A stretch of 64,000 nucleotides of DNA from Scylla paramamosain (lineage: Eukaryota; Arthropoda; Malacostraca; Decapoda; Portunidae). A program made the position numbers and the translations under genes. Shown piece after piece: positions 16,345 to 30,181 of this stretch; position 1 is the stretch's first letter; every line of letters begins with the position of its first letter. The stretch covers positions 4,396,335 through 4,460,334 of the forward strand of contig NC_087198.1 of NCBI RefSeq assembly GCF_035594125.1, in the 5' to 3' direction. A model generated the notes under the pieces. The model had not been told where the DNA came from, searched no databases, and saw only the letters and a list, made by a program, of their open reading frames with translations.

Positions 16345-18090
16345 TTATAGATTCAGCTGGGACATGGAACGCAGGTGCTAGAGATTTGTACAGAAGATGA
16401 TGAGGATAAGATTGAGTTGTAAACACTTAATTCTACAAATGGCAGAGTCTGTTTGATACGAGAAAATTTAGTTGTTAAGAGACGTAATGGAAAGGATTTA
16501 TTAAGCAGAAATTTACAGAGAGAAGCAAGTGAAGAGAAACAAGACGATAACTTTAATGGAGGAAACATACGAGCCGAAAAATTAACAATATATAAGTAGT
16601 AGCTTTGATACAGAAGCGAGTGTCTCAAATAATGTTGAAAAATTCTGAAGGGTGATGTATGTTTGTATGATCATCATAAAAAAATAAATAAGTAAATAAA
16701 AATAAATAAATAAATAAAATAAATAAAATAAACGAAAACTAAAAAAAAAAAAAAGAGCTGTCCTCACAGCTGATGTAAGTACTTGATATGAATAAATTAA
16801 AGGTATATGAAAATTACCGTGGAAGCGTATGTGTGATTTCCAGGCCTAAATAAGCCATAAGTAAACTGAGTTGATAAGGCGACTGGACATAAAAGGAAAT
16901 GTTAGGGGTGAAGACAGAGGAAATTTTTCAGTGAAGCATTAACAAAACTCTCAGCTATGTGTTAAGAAACATAAAGGGAAGAATTAGGATACTGAGGTCC
17001 CTGTAAAGTACTGGGAGAGGTCATCGAATCAGGTAACACTGTTGGAACGGTGGTAGCTCATGCAACAGAAGGACTGTTAGTTAGACTCTGACTCACGGGA
17101 CTCTCTCAGTGACGAAATGCGAGATAGATCAGGTTATCACTGCAGCTTCTGCTTGTGCTATGAGATCAATTACAATTAGATCAATGATTTGTAGACAGAC
17201 TGAGTAAAGAGAATTTAAGCATATGGTAACAAAAAAATAAATAGTGTGGAAAGGTAAATACATGTTAATCATACGGAATCATGACTGTATATTCACAAAA
17301 AGTAGTTAACAACAACTGTCTGTATTAAAAGACGATAGCATGCTGATCTGCCTTCTTGCAAAGTACAATGATATGTGGTAAAAAATATTAAATGATATCG
17401 CAAAGAGAGGAGTAGATTTTTAAAATAATAAAGAGATAAGGTTGAAGAAGTCTTAAAAGGTAACGTAAGTCTGAGTTCGCAGTGTGAAAATTAGCCGCCA
17501 GTAAATGGCGAGAATTGTTTATGTTAGAATAGTTAAGAGTGGGGCGATGGAACAACTGTTTTGCAACTTCTGTAGCTCACACTCCAAATACACTGCAAAT
17601 TCGGCGATAATGACTTGATGAGGATTACGAAGATTATGGAAGGGCATCTTGATAAATTAAGACATTGGTCAGAGTCGTATATCACGTACTATTATAATGA
17701 TGATTTACAAAATTCGTGCTGTTTCATAAATTGAAATCAGAATAAGAGATAATGCAAGTGCATAGTACTGAAATAGACAAGTGCACCACTGAGAAAGCCC
17801 TCTCCTTCCTTGCTATTAATAACGATTTCAATAAACAGAATTACGTGTTGGGTAACAAGTTGTTTTCAAGAAACCAGAGCCTCCTGTAGTGGGTACTGTC
17901 TACAGCTAGACGCACAGTGTAGTATATCAAAATGACACTGATGGCACAAGCTGACATCAAGGTGAAGTACATTCCCGGGAAAAAAAAAAAAAACATGATA
18001 TTATAGCAATGTTATCATGTGTGGATGACCTTAAATGATGGAATATGATGGAGAGATTTTTCATATAATTGAAAGAAAGTATACACTGAT
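16345..18090. other. AT-rich spacer, no gene seen
   Basis: The stretch includes an (AAAT)n patch at about 16,680-16,735, an A run at about 16,741-16,754 and another at about 17,980-17,993. I find no sustained frame or recognisable motif on either strand. Confidence 0.45.
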
Positions 18091-18091
18091 G

Positions 18092-19107
<1,016 letters not shown>

Positions 19108-19580
19108 TTGTGTCTATGGATAAAGGGAAGTCATTACTTATATATAAGATTCTGATATTGTCCAGTTGGCTATTACGTCCATTGCAGTAGTTCATATTGA
19201 TCTTATGATGTGATTAAAAACCATGATGAAGGTACATGCTTTTAGATAATTATTGTTGCTCCTTCTGCACATTATTTAAACACATAATGAAATGTTTATT
19301 CCTCTAAGAGATGAGATTCCTGCCGACACCTGATGTCTGCAGGATGACCTCCCTACCATTATTTCTTTATAAATATAAGTGTTTTCTGACTGCATCAGAC
19401 TTGTAGTCATATTAAAAATACTCAGAACTGATTTTCCTGGCTTACGATATAACTATTGTAGAAAAAAAATATGATTGATTGTTGATATCTCCTCTTCCTG
19501 GTCAAGATATTGAATTTTATATTTTGTTTTCGCCACAAAGGCTCTATTTCTAAACTCGGAAGTTATGAATTCTGCTAATA
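19108..19580. other. Spacer, nothing recognised
   Basis: AT-rich sequence without repeats or coding signal that I can recognise. Confidence 0.4.
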
Positions 19581-19674
19581 TATGCCTTCCCAGGAGTTAT
19601 GGATGGGTACTTTTGTCTCGACACAATGTAGAAATAACATGCACTTCCTGATAAAGGTATCAGCCACACAGGAC

Positions 19675-19827
19675 ATGGACAGGTACAACTGGCTGTTGAC
19701 AATGCTGGCTGTTGGGATCACCCTGGTGTTCGTGGGCGTGGATGAGGGCCGCACCGATGGCTCCCCTGGTTCCGGGAGCATGAAGTGGGCCTTCCAAACC
19801 CACACCCTGCACCACATCCACGGATGA
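19675..19827 (+). CDS. Candidate 50-residue ORF with hydrophobic N-terminus, unknown
   Basis: The frame could begin at 19,582, but the Met at 19,675 is preferred because it places a hydrophobic stretch (WLLTMLAVGITLVFVGV) directly after the N-terminus, as in a signal peptide or anchor. The tail is Gly/Ser-rich and then His-rich. The patch is clearly more GC-rich and codon-like than its AT-rich surroundings. A CAG lies just upstream at the boundary (CCACACAG then GACATG), so it could be an exon. A poly(A) run lies downstream at about 19,902-19,921, so a retrocopied transcript end is another possibility. I recognise no family. A chance frame is possible. Confidence 0.25.
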   Translation: MDRYNWLLTMLAVGITLVFVGVDEGRTDGSPGSGSMKWAFQTHTLHHIHG

Positions 19828-20620
19828 GGGAACGAACACCTAGCTAAGTAACCAGTCGCGGGAGGACGCGCGAGCATAAGGAGGGAGGCGTGTTGTAACG
19901 CAAAAAAAAAAAAAAAAAAAAACAAGAAGAAAAGAAACACGTAACAAGAGAGAAAAATTAAAAAAAAATATATAAAAAAATAAGAAATAAAAAAGGAAAT
20001 AAGAAGTAGAAAGAATAAATGAGGGAAGACGATGATAAAAACGAAAGCATATACCAAGAAGCTATCACCACCTTGATAGATAAGAGACGTGACGTGACCA
20101 CCGAAGAGATGCGGTGAGTCATCACAAGACTAACATAGCCGGAGATTAATACAAGATTACAAGAAGAGATACCTAGGTATCACTGAATTAGTACACGGTT
20201 AGAGCAGAAGTCAACGGGATCTGATAACGAGGACAACATGGACAGAAAGAACACCATAGGAGTCGCCGCCTCCTTGTTCCTGACTAGAAGATGCGATTAC
20301 CAAAGGTACTCGAGAATGAACCTTATTGGAAGTTAAGGAAAAATAAACTGTATGATCGAAGTACGGGGAGATAAATATAGTTACTTGAAAATCAACCTTA
20401 TTGAAAGATACAGGAAAATGAACTGTGTGATTGAAGTATTGGAAAATAAACCTTACAGAAACGGAAGCCTTCTTGGGGCAAAAGGTCGCTCTAACCTCAC
20501 GTGTATATTATGAGGTGTAGAAGAAGGGAATAGACAGAAGCAGACAGAGAGATAAGCTAGACAGAGCTGTCAGACCAAAGAGGGTCAGGATGGGCAAGCC
20601 GCCTGTCTCAGTACCAGTAA
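19828..20620. other. Spacer with poly(A) run, no gene seen
   Basis: A poly(A) run at about 19,902-19,921 is followed by A-rich sequence. Between about 20,270 and 20,465 two diverged copies of a phrase occur (AACCTTATTGGAAGTTAAGG and AACCTTATTGAAAGATACAG), each followed by AAAAT(A)AACTGT. Confidence 0.45.
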
Positions 20621-20622
20621 GT

Positions 20623-21170
<548 letters not shown>

Positions 21171-21180
21171 ACAAGACACT

Positions 21181-22210
21181 TAATATGTAGCTTCTTTTTA
21201 TACACAGCTTCTTTTTCCCGCAAATATTCTACCATAACTGCATCTACAATCAGTGTTAACACAAAGCCTTCTATGTGCTTTTTTGTACTTTCATTTCATG
21301 GGAATTCTGAACTGAAATTACTTTTCTTTCAAGTGTTTTTATTCTAAACAAGAACATTACCTGCTTAACGAGTCAAAACTCCCTGAAGCCTCAACCCCTC
21401 GCTTGCTGTCTCCTTCCTTCATCTGACAGACAGTGTCAGCGCAGTGTTGCTGAGTCACAGGGGAAGAGCGCAGAGCTGTGTGGTGTCGACTCCTCTGCTG
21501 ATCCAAGCTGTCAGCATGCAGACAATAAGTCCCCAAGAGAAGACTAAACCTGCATCAGCCAGCAGTTCACTGATCATTGCAAATACAGTATGACACTGAC
21601 AAAGAAAAAAGTGTACGTGAGGCCTGTAAATCAATTAAAGAAATCACCCGTGGGCTTGAGTATACTGGAATAAAATACCAAGAAAATCTACAGGGAAATG
21701 ACATAAGTTTTGTGCAGTGGTGTAATAACTACAAAGACTTACTTTTACATAAAAGTTGTGGCTGAGTGGCACTTTTCTATGAAACACTGTACCAACATAA
21801 TCCTTAACAAGACAGAAAACCACCGGTACATTTCTTTCATTAACTGTAAGTGGTAATGTGCTATTTATAGAACATGGAAAGAAAACAGGCAGACAAGTTT
21901 TTGGTGTATAAGGTACCAATACACTTCCTTACACCGTATAAACTGAGTGTACGACTGACGCTTACGAAGTGTGCACCCTAATCCTGCTCAAAACCTGTTT
22001 TAAATTGCTCACTATGACAATTACAAGAAACTATGATTAAGAATAATATTACGTGTGTGGAATACCCATCATAAACACATAAGAACTCAAAAAATATATC
22101 GTGTTAAAGAAAAGAAAGTGACAAATATGCACTTATGTTTAAATATAGTGAAAGCATTTGCATATATAACCCTCGCAAGCCCATGTCACCATTCCTCACT
22201 AAGTGCAGTA
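21181..22210. other. Spacer, no supported gene
   Basis: Mixed composition with a slightly GC-richer patch near 21,390-21,560. A 62-codon plus frame and a 91-codon minus frame overlap at 21,577-21,919 without any motif I recognise. Confidence 0.4.
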
Positions 22211-22218
22211 CTACACCA

Positions 22219-22505
<287 letters not shown>

Positions 22506-22684
22506 CACTGGTAGTTCTGTATACCTAAACTTGATGCAAACTCCAGAACAAAAAAATAAATAAATAAATAAATAAATAAAAAAAAAAACCACGGATGCAC
22601 AAAGCAAGCAAACTCCACTCATCGCACATCACCTCCACCCCTGCTCCACTAGGCCTCGCCACCCGCCCGGCTACCACGCCAACA

Positions 22685-22751
<67 letters not shown>

Positions 22752-22752
22752 G
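22685..22752. repeat. (TTA)n microsatellite
   Basis: About 68 bp of TTA. Unlike the other TTA tracts in the window, no family A 3' terminus precedes it. The sequence before it is GC-rich (CGCCACCCGCCCGGCTACC). Confidence 0.93.
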
Positions 22753-24264
22753 TTACTAACATAATAATTGTTTTAATTTTCATTAGTGTCATTTTAATTA
22801 TCATTTTTATTACCTATAATCATTACTTTCTTTATTTCCATCAATATTTTTATTAATAATAATAATATATTCAACAATATTATAATTATAACTACAATTG
22901 TTATTGTTAACCTAATGTATGGAAGAAGTTGTCGATGGAGAGGCCAGCGGTGCAGGAGGTGCTTCATGGAGAGGAGGAGGCGGCTATGCATGGCAGCATA
23001 TGTGCAGGGAGGGTGCACTCCATCCTGAGGCGTGCCACGATTAAATGCAATAGAAAAATGCAATATAAAAAAAATGTGAACAAGACTTTGTAAGTTTGCT
23101 TTAGTCACCGTCACTGCGTTGATCTCCTCGAAGACTGCGTTGACGGAAGGGGTGACTGCACCAATGCCACTAATGGGATGCACTGCGCTTAAAACTGTCA
23201 GGCATTACTGTCATCATTGAGGGAATTGAAAAAAAAGGGATGTGCTTCAGAACTGGAAAAAAAGCAGGGAGGATCTAGATACTTGCAAAGCCATGGGAGT
23301 GACAAATGTAATGGTTGCACCGCTTGTTTAGGTGGCTGATGAATAACAACATAATGAAATTAGTGAAACGCAAAATTTTGTGAGAGGAGGAGCAAAGGGA
23401 TTTACGTTGTAGCAATGTTTGAGTGACCCCTCTGTGTATTAAGTACATAAGTGATAGAAGCACCGCAGGATAGCAGAGCTGGGTTAAAAAAGACACTTAG
23501 TGTTGACGGAAATTTGCCTTGCAGGAAAGATAAGGAACGGTGCAAAAGAAAGGAGAAACTAGACTTGACGAAGAATGGCATAGGTGAGGCAGCAAGATGG
23601 TGAGGAAGACAGCAGAGGAGAATATGACTGGGGCAGTAGACAGTCAGTTGAAGCAATGACAGTGCCAGTATTGTGAAAGCCTCTGCCCTCACCAACTCTG
23701 TTAGCGATTGGCTGGGTTTTTTTTTGGTGTTTTTCCTGTAAATAACGTAAAAAAAAAAAGTTAATCTGTCACTAGAAGAGTCAAAACCTCCTTAAAAGCC
23801 CGTCTCACTTGAAGCACAGCCTAGTGAACGTAGCGGAGGTGCGGTGCAGAAAGGCTGCACAGTACTAGCTTGTGTAGAATGAAGAGGCGATGGAAAGGTT
23901 CAGCGTCAAGTGTTGTAGATGTGAGCGACACAGAGGCACACTTTTTAGAAGGGCAGTTGTGGGAGCCACAGTTGAACCAGCGTGGTGGTGGCAAGGGAGG
24001 AGGTGCTTAGACAGAGATGGACTCTGGCAGTGCTGCCAGTGTATCATGGCAATGAAGAAATGGAAGGGACCCTAAAAGAGAAGAAAAGTCCTTTGTGCAC
24101 TTTTAGGAAGTACGCCACACAGAGCTTACTTTTTAAATTAGAGGAGACATGTTGACACTGTGCTTCAGAAAGCGGACCTACGGAAGGCCCTATCTTGATC
24201 TTGGTCTTGATCTTACAGGAGGCTCAGGATTTCTCACAAGCCAGTCCTTTACATCGGCACTCCT
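22753..24264. other. Spacer, nothing confidently recognised
   Basis: The first ~150 bp are AT-rich, then composition is balanced with short frames on both strands: 22,794-23,183 minus, 23,402-23,695 minus, and 23,890-24,075 plus, which contains KCCRC and CCQC. None shows a family motif. An eroded transposable element is plausible but not demonstrable by eye. Confidence 0.4.
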
Positions 24265-25680
24265 GTGGGGAAAACAATGAACGACAAACAGAAAATGGCA
24301 TGTAGAGTCATACAGCATCAATCACAACACTGGTTTCCATATCTAGAGCGTTACTTGTTCTCCAGGAACTCTTCCACAGCCTCAATCATCCTTTCATTGT
24401 CTCCCACACAGTCCCAGCAGCAACACCATCCATTCCCTTCTTGTCTTCTCCACTCTGGTATGCCCCATTTCCCTCAGCACCACTTGTATCATCTCATATC
24501 TGTCTGTGGCATACTTTACACAGTTCAGCACCATCTTCTCCACTGTCACATCCTCTCCCATGGCACACGTTGCTATGGGACTCAGACCATCTGTAACTCC
24601 TTACGTTCACAACCATACACTGCGCCCTCGCTCGGAAGAGATGATCACCACTCAGGCTTCCCTCATACCACTTTTCATACATTGTGGCCTCTTTCTCTCT
24701 ATACCACTCCTAAGCACTCTTTTGTTCCATCTTACTCTTCATTTCACTCAATCCCACATACTTCACTACTCTGTCTCACTTTTCCACTTTCTTACATCCC
24801 ATACTAAGCCTTCTCATTTCTGACAATCATACTCCAGTCAATCTCTACATGCCTCCCTTCAAACCTGGTGTTCCTAACATTCCACAGAAACACCTTTTTT
24901 CACTAGTCTGCCATCATCCTTTCGCTCTAATCTACCTTTGTACCTCAAGGCTGCTTTTGCATGACTCTCTAAAAGTACTCCTTCCCATTTTCCCCTCTCA
25001 AAGCCTCTACCGCAGCATACCTTGGTGCATTCAGTGCCATTCTTGCTACTGTACTCTGTCTTACTTTTAAATTTATCAGTACATTCTCATTCCACACAAT
25101 CACATCCATAACATACACAATGCTCGGAACAGCCACGCTCTTCCTAACTTCTCGTAGCGCGTCATTTTTACTCACTCTCATCCTTGCTGCACTTCCTAGA
25201 CGACCCATCCACCCGTCCAGAATGCTCATCTTTTCATTATTTACCTTCACACAGCCATTCGGACTCATCCACGCACACAGCTACTTGTATTCATCTGTCT
25301 GTTGCAGCTCATTCCCTGTCGGTCTCCAAACTTAATTTCTCTCATCCTCTAACTTATTCACAATCATGTCCTTGCTTCTCTCACTGCTAAATCTCACACC
25401 AAAGTCCCTTCCATACCCATCTACAACAACAAACAAACTTTGAGGCTCATCTGCCGATTCAGTCATAACCACTACATCATCTGGACAAAAAAGCACACAC
25501 ATCTTAACATTCCCCACACTCACTCCCCACATTCATTCTTCTCATTCTGGGTGCTAACTCTTCTGTGTACAAGCTAAAAATGGTTAGTGATAAAAAACAG
25601 CCTTGCCTAACACCCCCTCTGACTCTTTACCCAGTCTGTTTCTATATCTCCTAATCTGTATCTAGCTCTTGTATCCACAT
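24265..25680 (-). pseudogene. Family F LINE reverse transcriptase relic, decayed
   Basis: Minus-strand frames read in order DDVVVMTESADEPQSLFVVV with a preceding LFCP (degraded RT catalytic box, normally FADD; 25,440-25,520), FGVRFSSERSK, then MSPNGCVKVNNEKMSILDGW, GRLGSAARMRVSKNDALREV, SVAVPSIVYVMDVIVWNENV and ARMALNAPRYAAVEALRGE (24,969-25,268). This order of thumb and C-terminal segments is that of a LINE-type RT. Frames are broken every 200-300 bp, and the more N-terminal RT is missing, cut off by family E on the 5' side. I cannot name the clade. Confidence 0.75.
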
Positions 25681-26243
25681 ATCATTATTATTATTGTTTA
25701 TTGACCATCAACATCCCTTATAAATTTACACTTAATAACATACGACTGGTTCATAAAAAAATGACAAATAATTCCTCATATATGCCCATAAACTTCATAT
25801 TTCAATAATAATACATCGCTGTAATGCATCGCTGCTAGCAGTTAACCGAAAGAAGAAAGAAAAGGAACTAAATTATTTACGTAAAAAATCAATAAAACAC
25901 TACTTTTCAACTGAGAAAACTGCAAAAAAAAAATATCCTGTAAAAAAAATAATCTTCAAAATAGACTTCAAATAAACTGTAACAATTTACATGCGTACTA
26001 AACAAAATAAAAGGGAATAACATTCAAAAACATTAACTTAAAACTTAATCAAACTAACCTAATATAAAAAAAAAAGTTGTAAATAAAAACTATTCTAAAA
26101 AGGTAAATCTCAAGTAAAAGTAATCCAAAACTTAATTACACACGCATCAATACACACAAGAAAAAAAATATTAAAATTAGTTAAATCACAATTAAACATC
26201 CCCTAATTAACTACATAAAAAGTATTATTTACACACAAAAAAG

Positions 26244-27640
26244 CTATTGATATACTATCAAGATCTTATAAATTATCTCACATATCAGAGCATCACTATA
26301 CTTATCTGAGAACACCTCAGCAACAGCGGAAAAATTGTAGGTGTCTCTTAATTGTTGTGTTAATGTACAATATTGAACCACATGTACCTCTGTTTGTATC
26401 TGACCACACACACATGTCCTGTCCTCTACTGGCAATCTTCCTTTACCATTTCTGTTTCACCTTCCAACTTCAATTGCCAGCGAATGTGCCGACACCCGGA
26501 ACCGAGTGAAGGCAACACGATGGTGCTCACTGACGTTACATTTCGTACTATACACAGAGTGAACTGACAAACTAGGGTTTATATCTTTATATACAATTCG
26601 TCTGGAAGAGGTTGAATTAAGGAGATTTGCTCTCAGCTCATTAACTCCCTCACATATGTCGTCAGTGTTGGCATACAACAAATCACTGACGTAATTACGT
26701 ATCCTATATTGACTTTCCATAACAGTTTTTACAGAGAGAACCAAGGGATCATCATCCATTGACGACCTCTCGTTCCACATCTTACCAAAGAAGTTTCTCT
26801 GTCTACTCTTTACTAAAGCGGGCAATGGGGGACAACCAGACTCGGTATAACATACATCATTTCATGTAGATAATCGTACTCCCAATAAATATTTTAATGC
26901 CCAATTATATAATTTCATCACCGGTCTCAAGTCAGCGTTCAGCCAGGACTCACACCCATACAGTATAGCTGACATTACACAGGCTTCAAACACTCGTTTT
27001 TTGACATGGAATGGAATATCATTATTTTTCTTTAGGAACGATATAAATTTCGTGACATGAGCCATTTTAGCAGTGGCGTGGGCCTTCACTGACGACGACA
27101 CGGACCCATCAGCAGTGAAGGGTGCAGCCAGTACATGTACTGGCTGCACGGCTCCACCTTCAGGTCACCTATGCGTACGATTTCTTTGTCCTCGATCGTG
27201 CCATTTATCACAAAAAAAATTGTTTTTGCCTCATTGACTTCCATTCCGTAATCATCACAAAACTTATTCATAAGAGACAGTTTTTGAATCATTCTTTCTC
27301 TGGTAGTTGACAATAAAACAGTGTCATCCATTACAATAATTATGTGTAACCATTTCAAGAAGCCATCATCATTACAGTTATCCTTAATAAGCTTAATAAG
27401 ATCATTTACATATATAATAAATAACAGACAGGATGTGGGAGAGCCCTGGCGGACCTCGATTGTGGCCACGAACATAGCGGTGCCAATGATACTCTCTGTC
27501 ATACTGTACATGGCACAGACGACAGTCAGCATCACCATTCCACACCCAAGGCGCATTAGAATTCTTATTAATATATGTCTTGGCACTAAATCATACGCTT
27601 TCCTAAAATCGAAAAAAAGTAACAAATTTTTTTCTTTCTT
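26244..27640 (-). pseudogene. Family E reverse transcriptase ORF, frameshifted
   Basis: Motifs in order are LLFFDFRKAYDLVPR, VRQGSPTSCLLFIIYVND, a catalytic box VMDDTVLLSTT, then EVNEAKTIFFVING, ADGSVSSSVKAHATAKMAHV, ADLRPVMKLYNWALK, ALVKSRQRNFFGKMW and a terminal Cys-containing segment (CVCG, then VHVVQYC). The protein would copy the element RNA at the target site. The frame is lost at 27,122-27,149, where a perfect palindrome lies, at a TGA near 26,866 and again near 26,450. The clade is not assigned. Confidence 0.85.
27122..27149. repeat. Perfect 28-bp palindrome inside family E ORF
   Basis: The half-site is GTGCAGCCAGTACA, and its exact reverse complement follows with no spacer. The palindrome coincides with the frame break of the family E ORF. 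On the minus strand, the frame reading CSQYMYW before it and the frame reading APFTADGS after it belong to one protein. Confidence 0.95.
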
Positions 27641-27672
27641 CTTCTGGCAAAGTCCATGAGGAGACGTAAGGT

Positions 27673-29164
27673 AACAATATTAGTGACCCGTTAGTTTCTG
27701 TCTTTAGGAAATCACTGGAGTCGGGTGAGATAGCAGTAATGTGGAGGCAGGCTAATGTAGTACCCATCTTTAAGAAAGGAAATAAAACTTTAGCGTCTAA
27801 TTATAGACCTGTCAGCTTAACTTCAGTTGTAGGTAAAATGTTACAGTCAATAATAGCGAGGAACATTAGGAAACATTCAAACAAACATAACTTGATAAAT
27901 CAGTCACAGCATGGCTTCACGAAGGGGAAGTCTTACCTGACAAACTTGTTAAGTTTTTACAGTAAGGTGTACGAGGCAGTAGATAATGGTGATAGCTATG
28001 ATATCTTATATCTGGACTTTAGTAAAGCATTCGACAAGGTACCCCATCAAAGGCTCTTGAGAAAGGTTAGGGCACACGGGATAGATGGGAAGGTGTTAGG
28101 CTGGATAGGGTCATGGTTTAGCGACAGGCGACAGAAAGTGGTAATAAACGGCTCGAAATCCGAGTGGGGTCATGTAATTAGTGGGGTGCCACAGGGATCA
28201 GTATTAGGGCCATTGTTATTTCAAATATATATCAATGACTTGGATAGTGGAATTAGTAGTGATGTTAGTAAATTTGCGGATGACACAAAGATAAGTAGAT
28301 TAATTAGGTCAGAATCGGATGCCATCGCCTTGCAGGCAGACTTAGATAGAATGAATGAATGGACGGATAGATGGCAAATGCAATTTAATATCAATAAATG
28401 CAAAGTGTTTAGCGTAGGTAGAGGAAACCCACACAATAGGTACACATTAAACAACCAAACTCTGGTAGGTACAGGGTACGAGAAAGATTTAGGAGTTATA
28501 GTTAGCTCTTAACTCCGTCTAGGAAAACAATGCATAGAAGCCAGAAACAAGGCAAATAGAGAACTAGGATTCATTTTTAGGAGTGTTAAAAGTAGAAGTA
28601 ATATTAAAGTTATACTTGGCACTGGTCAGACCTCATCTAGACTACGCTGTGCAGTTCTGGTCCCCACATTACAGGAAAGATATAGGTCTATTAGAATCAG
28701 TACAGAGGAGAATGACTAAAAGGATACAGGGGATGAGGAGTATTCCTTGCGAGGCGAGGTTGAAGCTATTAAATTTACATTCTCTAGAGAGACGTAGGTT
28801 AAGAGGGGACCTGATAGAAGTCTTTAAGTGGTATAAGGGTTATAACAAGGGAGATGTAAGCAAAATTCTTAGGATCAGCAACCAGGGTAGAACAAAAAAT
28901 AACGGGTTCAAGCTTAAAAAAATTAGGTTTAGGAAGGAGATAGGAAAAAATTGGTTCGCAAATAGAGTGGTAGATGAGTGGAACGGACTCAGTAATCATG
29001 TAGTTAGTGCTAGGACACTAGAGAGCTTTAAGAGAATATTAGACAAGTTTATGGATGGGGATAACAGATGGAAACAGGTAGGTGTGTTCCATACAGGGAC
29101 TGCCACGTGTAAGCCTGGTCGCTTCTTGCAGCTTCCCTTATTTCTTATGTTCTTATGTTCTTAA
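27673..29164 (+). mobile_element. Family C LINE, CR1-like, 5'-truncated
   Basis: The element begins inside the RT domain and ends with about three copies of the 8-bp unit TTCTTATG (about 29,141-29,162). A short octamer repeat in place of poly(A) is the hallmark of the CR1 clade, and the protein also looks CR1-like. The upstream part of the same family is found separately at 30,182-30,645. Confidence 0.93.
27685..29164 (+). pseudogene. CR1-like ORF2 (RT and C-terminus), one stop and one frameshift
   Basis: The frame is open from at least 27,685 (VSVFRKSLESGEIAVMWRQA). RT motifs in order are [62 protein letters not shown] and the catalytic FADD (SKFADDTKI, about 28,267-28,295), then WQMQFNINKCKV and VGRGNP. 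A stop at 28,510-28,512 and a frameshift near 28,592 separate the RT from the C-terminal region (VRPHLDYAVQFWSPHYRKDI, then SLERRRLRGDLIEVFKWYKG). Only two lesions in about 480 codons make this the least decayed CR1-type ORF here, so it is a fairly young insertion. The endonuclease is absent because of the 5' truncation. Confidence 0.93.
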
Positions 29165-29535
29165 GTAAAAGGTTTGTGAAATGTTTTATATGGTCGGTTT
29201 TGTTGTATGGCTGTGAGTCCTGGACAATGAGAAAGGCAGATGAACAAAAGACTGCAAGCAGCTGAGATGTGGTTCTGGAGGAGGATGCTTAAGATATCTT
29301 GGACAGAAAGAACAAATGAAGAAGTGCTGCAAGGGGTGGGTGTTGGAAGAGAGTTGATGAGTACGGTTAGGAGTAGACAGATGCACTTCCTGGGCCATGT
29401 TATGAGAAGAGAGGGACTGGAACATCTATCTCTAACTGGTAAAATAGAAGGCAAGAGACCACAAGGAAGACCAAGACAGAAGTACATGGATGGACTGGTG
29501 CAAGTGACTGGAGGAGGAATGTCTGCACTCTGAAC
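29165..29535 (+). pseudogene. Family D LINE, RTE-like C-terminal fragment
   Basis: The reading VKCFIWSVLLYGCESWTMRK, then (after a one-base shift near 29,250) RLQAAEMWFWRRMLKISWTE, RTNEEVLQGV, RQMHFLGHVMRREGLEHLSL and TGKIEGKRPQGRPRQKYMDG is the conserved C-terminal tail of RTE-type LINE proteins. Only this 3' coding piece is present. It follows the CR1 octamers without a gap and runs directly into the telomere-like array at about 29,532, with no obvious UTR or tail between. Confidence 0.82.
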
Positions 29536-30181
29536 CTCACCTAACCTCCCCTAACCTCAACAAATGTCACCTAACATTACTTAACCTTATCTAACCTCAC
29601 TTAACCTAACCTAACCTCAACTAACTTCAACTATCTTCAACTAACCACAATAATCTTACATAACCTCACCTAACCACACCTAACCTCACCCAACCTCACC
29701 TAATCTCACCTAACAATACCTAACCTCACATAACATCACCGAACCTCACCTAACGTCACCTAGCTTTTCAAAACTTCTTCCAACAACAACCTAACTAACC
29801 TCTAACGATCACCTAATCTACATAACCTGAAGTAAATTCACCTAACGCTATTAACCTTACATAACCTCACGAACTTCACCTAACCTCTCATAACATAACA
29901 AAACCTCATGTAACCTCACATAATTACACCTGACCTCACTTAACCTCACCTAAACACACATAATTCTCCTAACATCGCCTAATCACACCTAACCAAACCT
30001 AACCTCATCCAACCTCACCTAATGTCTCCTAACTACACATAGACTCACCTCACCTAACCTCCACAACAAACCTCACCTAACCAAACATAACCCAACCTAA
30101 CCTCACGTAACTTCTACCCAAACCTAACCACACCTATCCATACTTAACCTCACCATACCTCACGTAACCTAACCTAACGTA
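29536..30181. repeat. Telomere-like satellite, C-rich strand, block 1
   Basis: Degenerate CCTAA-based repeats begin here, with CCTAACCTCA as the commonest decamer (CCTCACCTAA read in another phase). Variant units (CCACA, CTTAA, CATCA) are mixed irregularly. There is no long open frame. The array is by eye far more diverged than an active telomere. Confidence 0.93.

Larger units (their letters stand above)
25683..27668 (-). mobile_element. Family E LINE, 5'-truncated, minus strand
   Basis: Read on the minus strand: reverse transcriptase (27,640-27,150), C-terminal region (to 26,244), an AT-rich 3' UTR of about 540 bp, and an (AAT)n-like tail at about 25,684-25,697 (ATCATTATTATTATTG on the + strand). 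It abuts relic F on its 3' side and the CR1-like element C on its 5' side. A short related fragment lies at 4,581-4,735, so the family is multi-copy. Confidence 0.85.

Noticed and set aside
22685..22752. (TTA)n as another family A tail
   Set aside because: The GC-rich sequence preceding it does not match the family A 3' UTR, and neither side shows the ACTGCCTAAATAATAAACC terminus.
23890..24075. 61-codon plus frame with KCCRC and CCQC, possible relative of the repeat R frame
   Set aside because: The resemblance is limited to a short Asp-Arg-Asp-Gly-Leu plus Cys pattern, and there is no extended similarity or flanking homology.
24265..24807. 180-codon plus frame
   Set aside because: It is antisense to the decayed family F reverse transcriptase, and its composition reflects that strand only.
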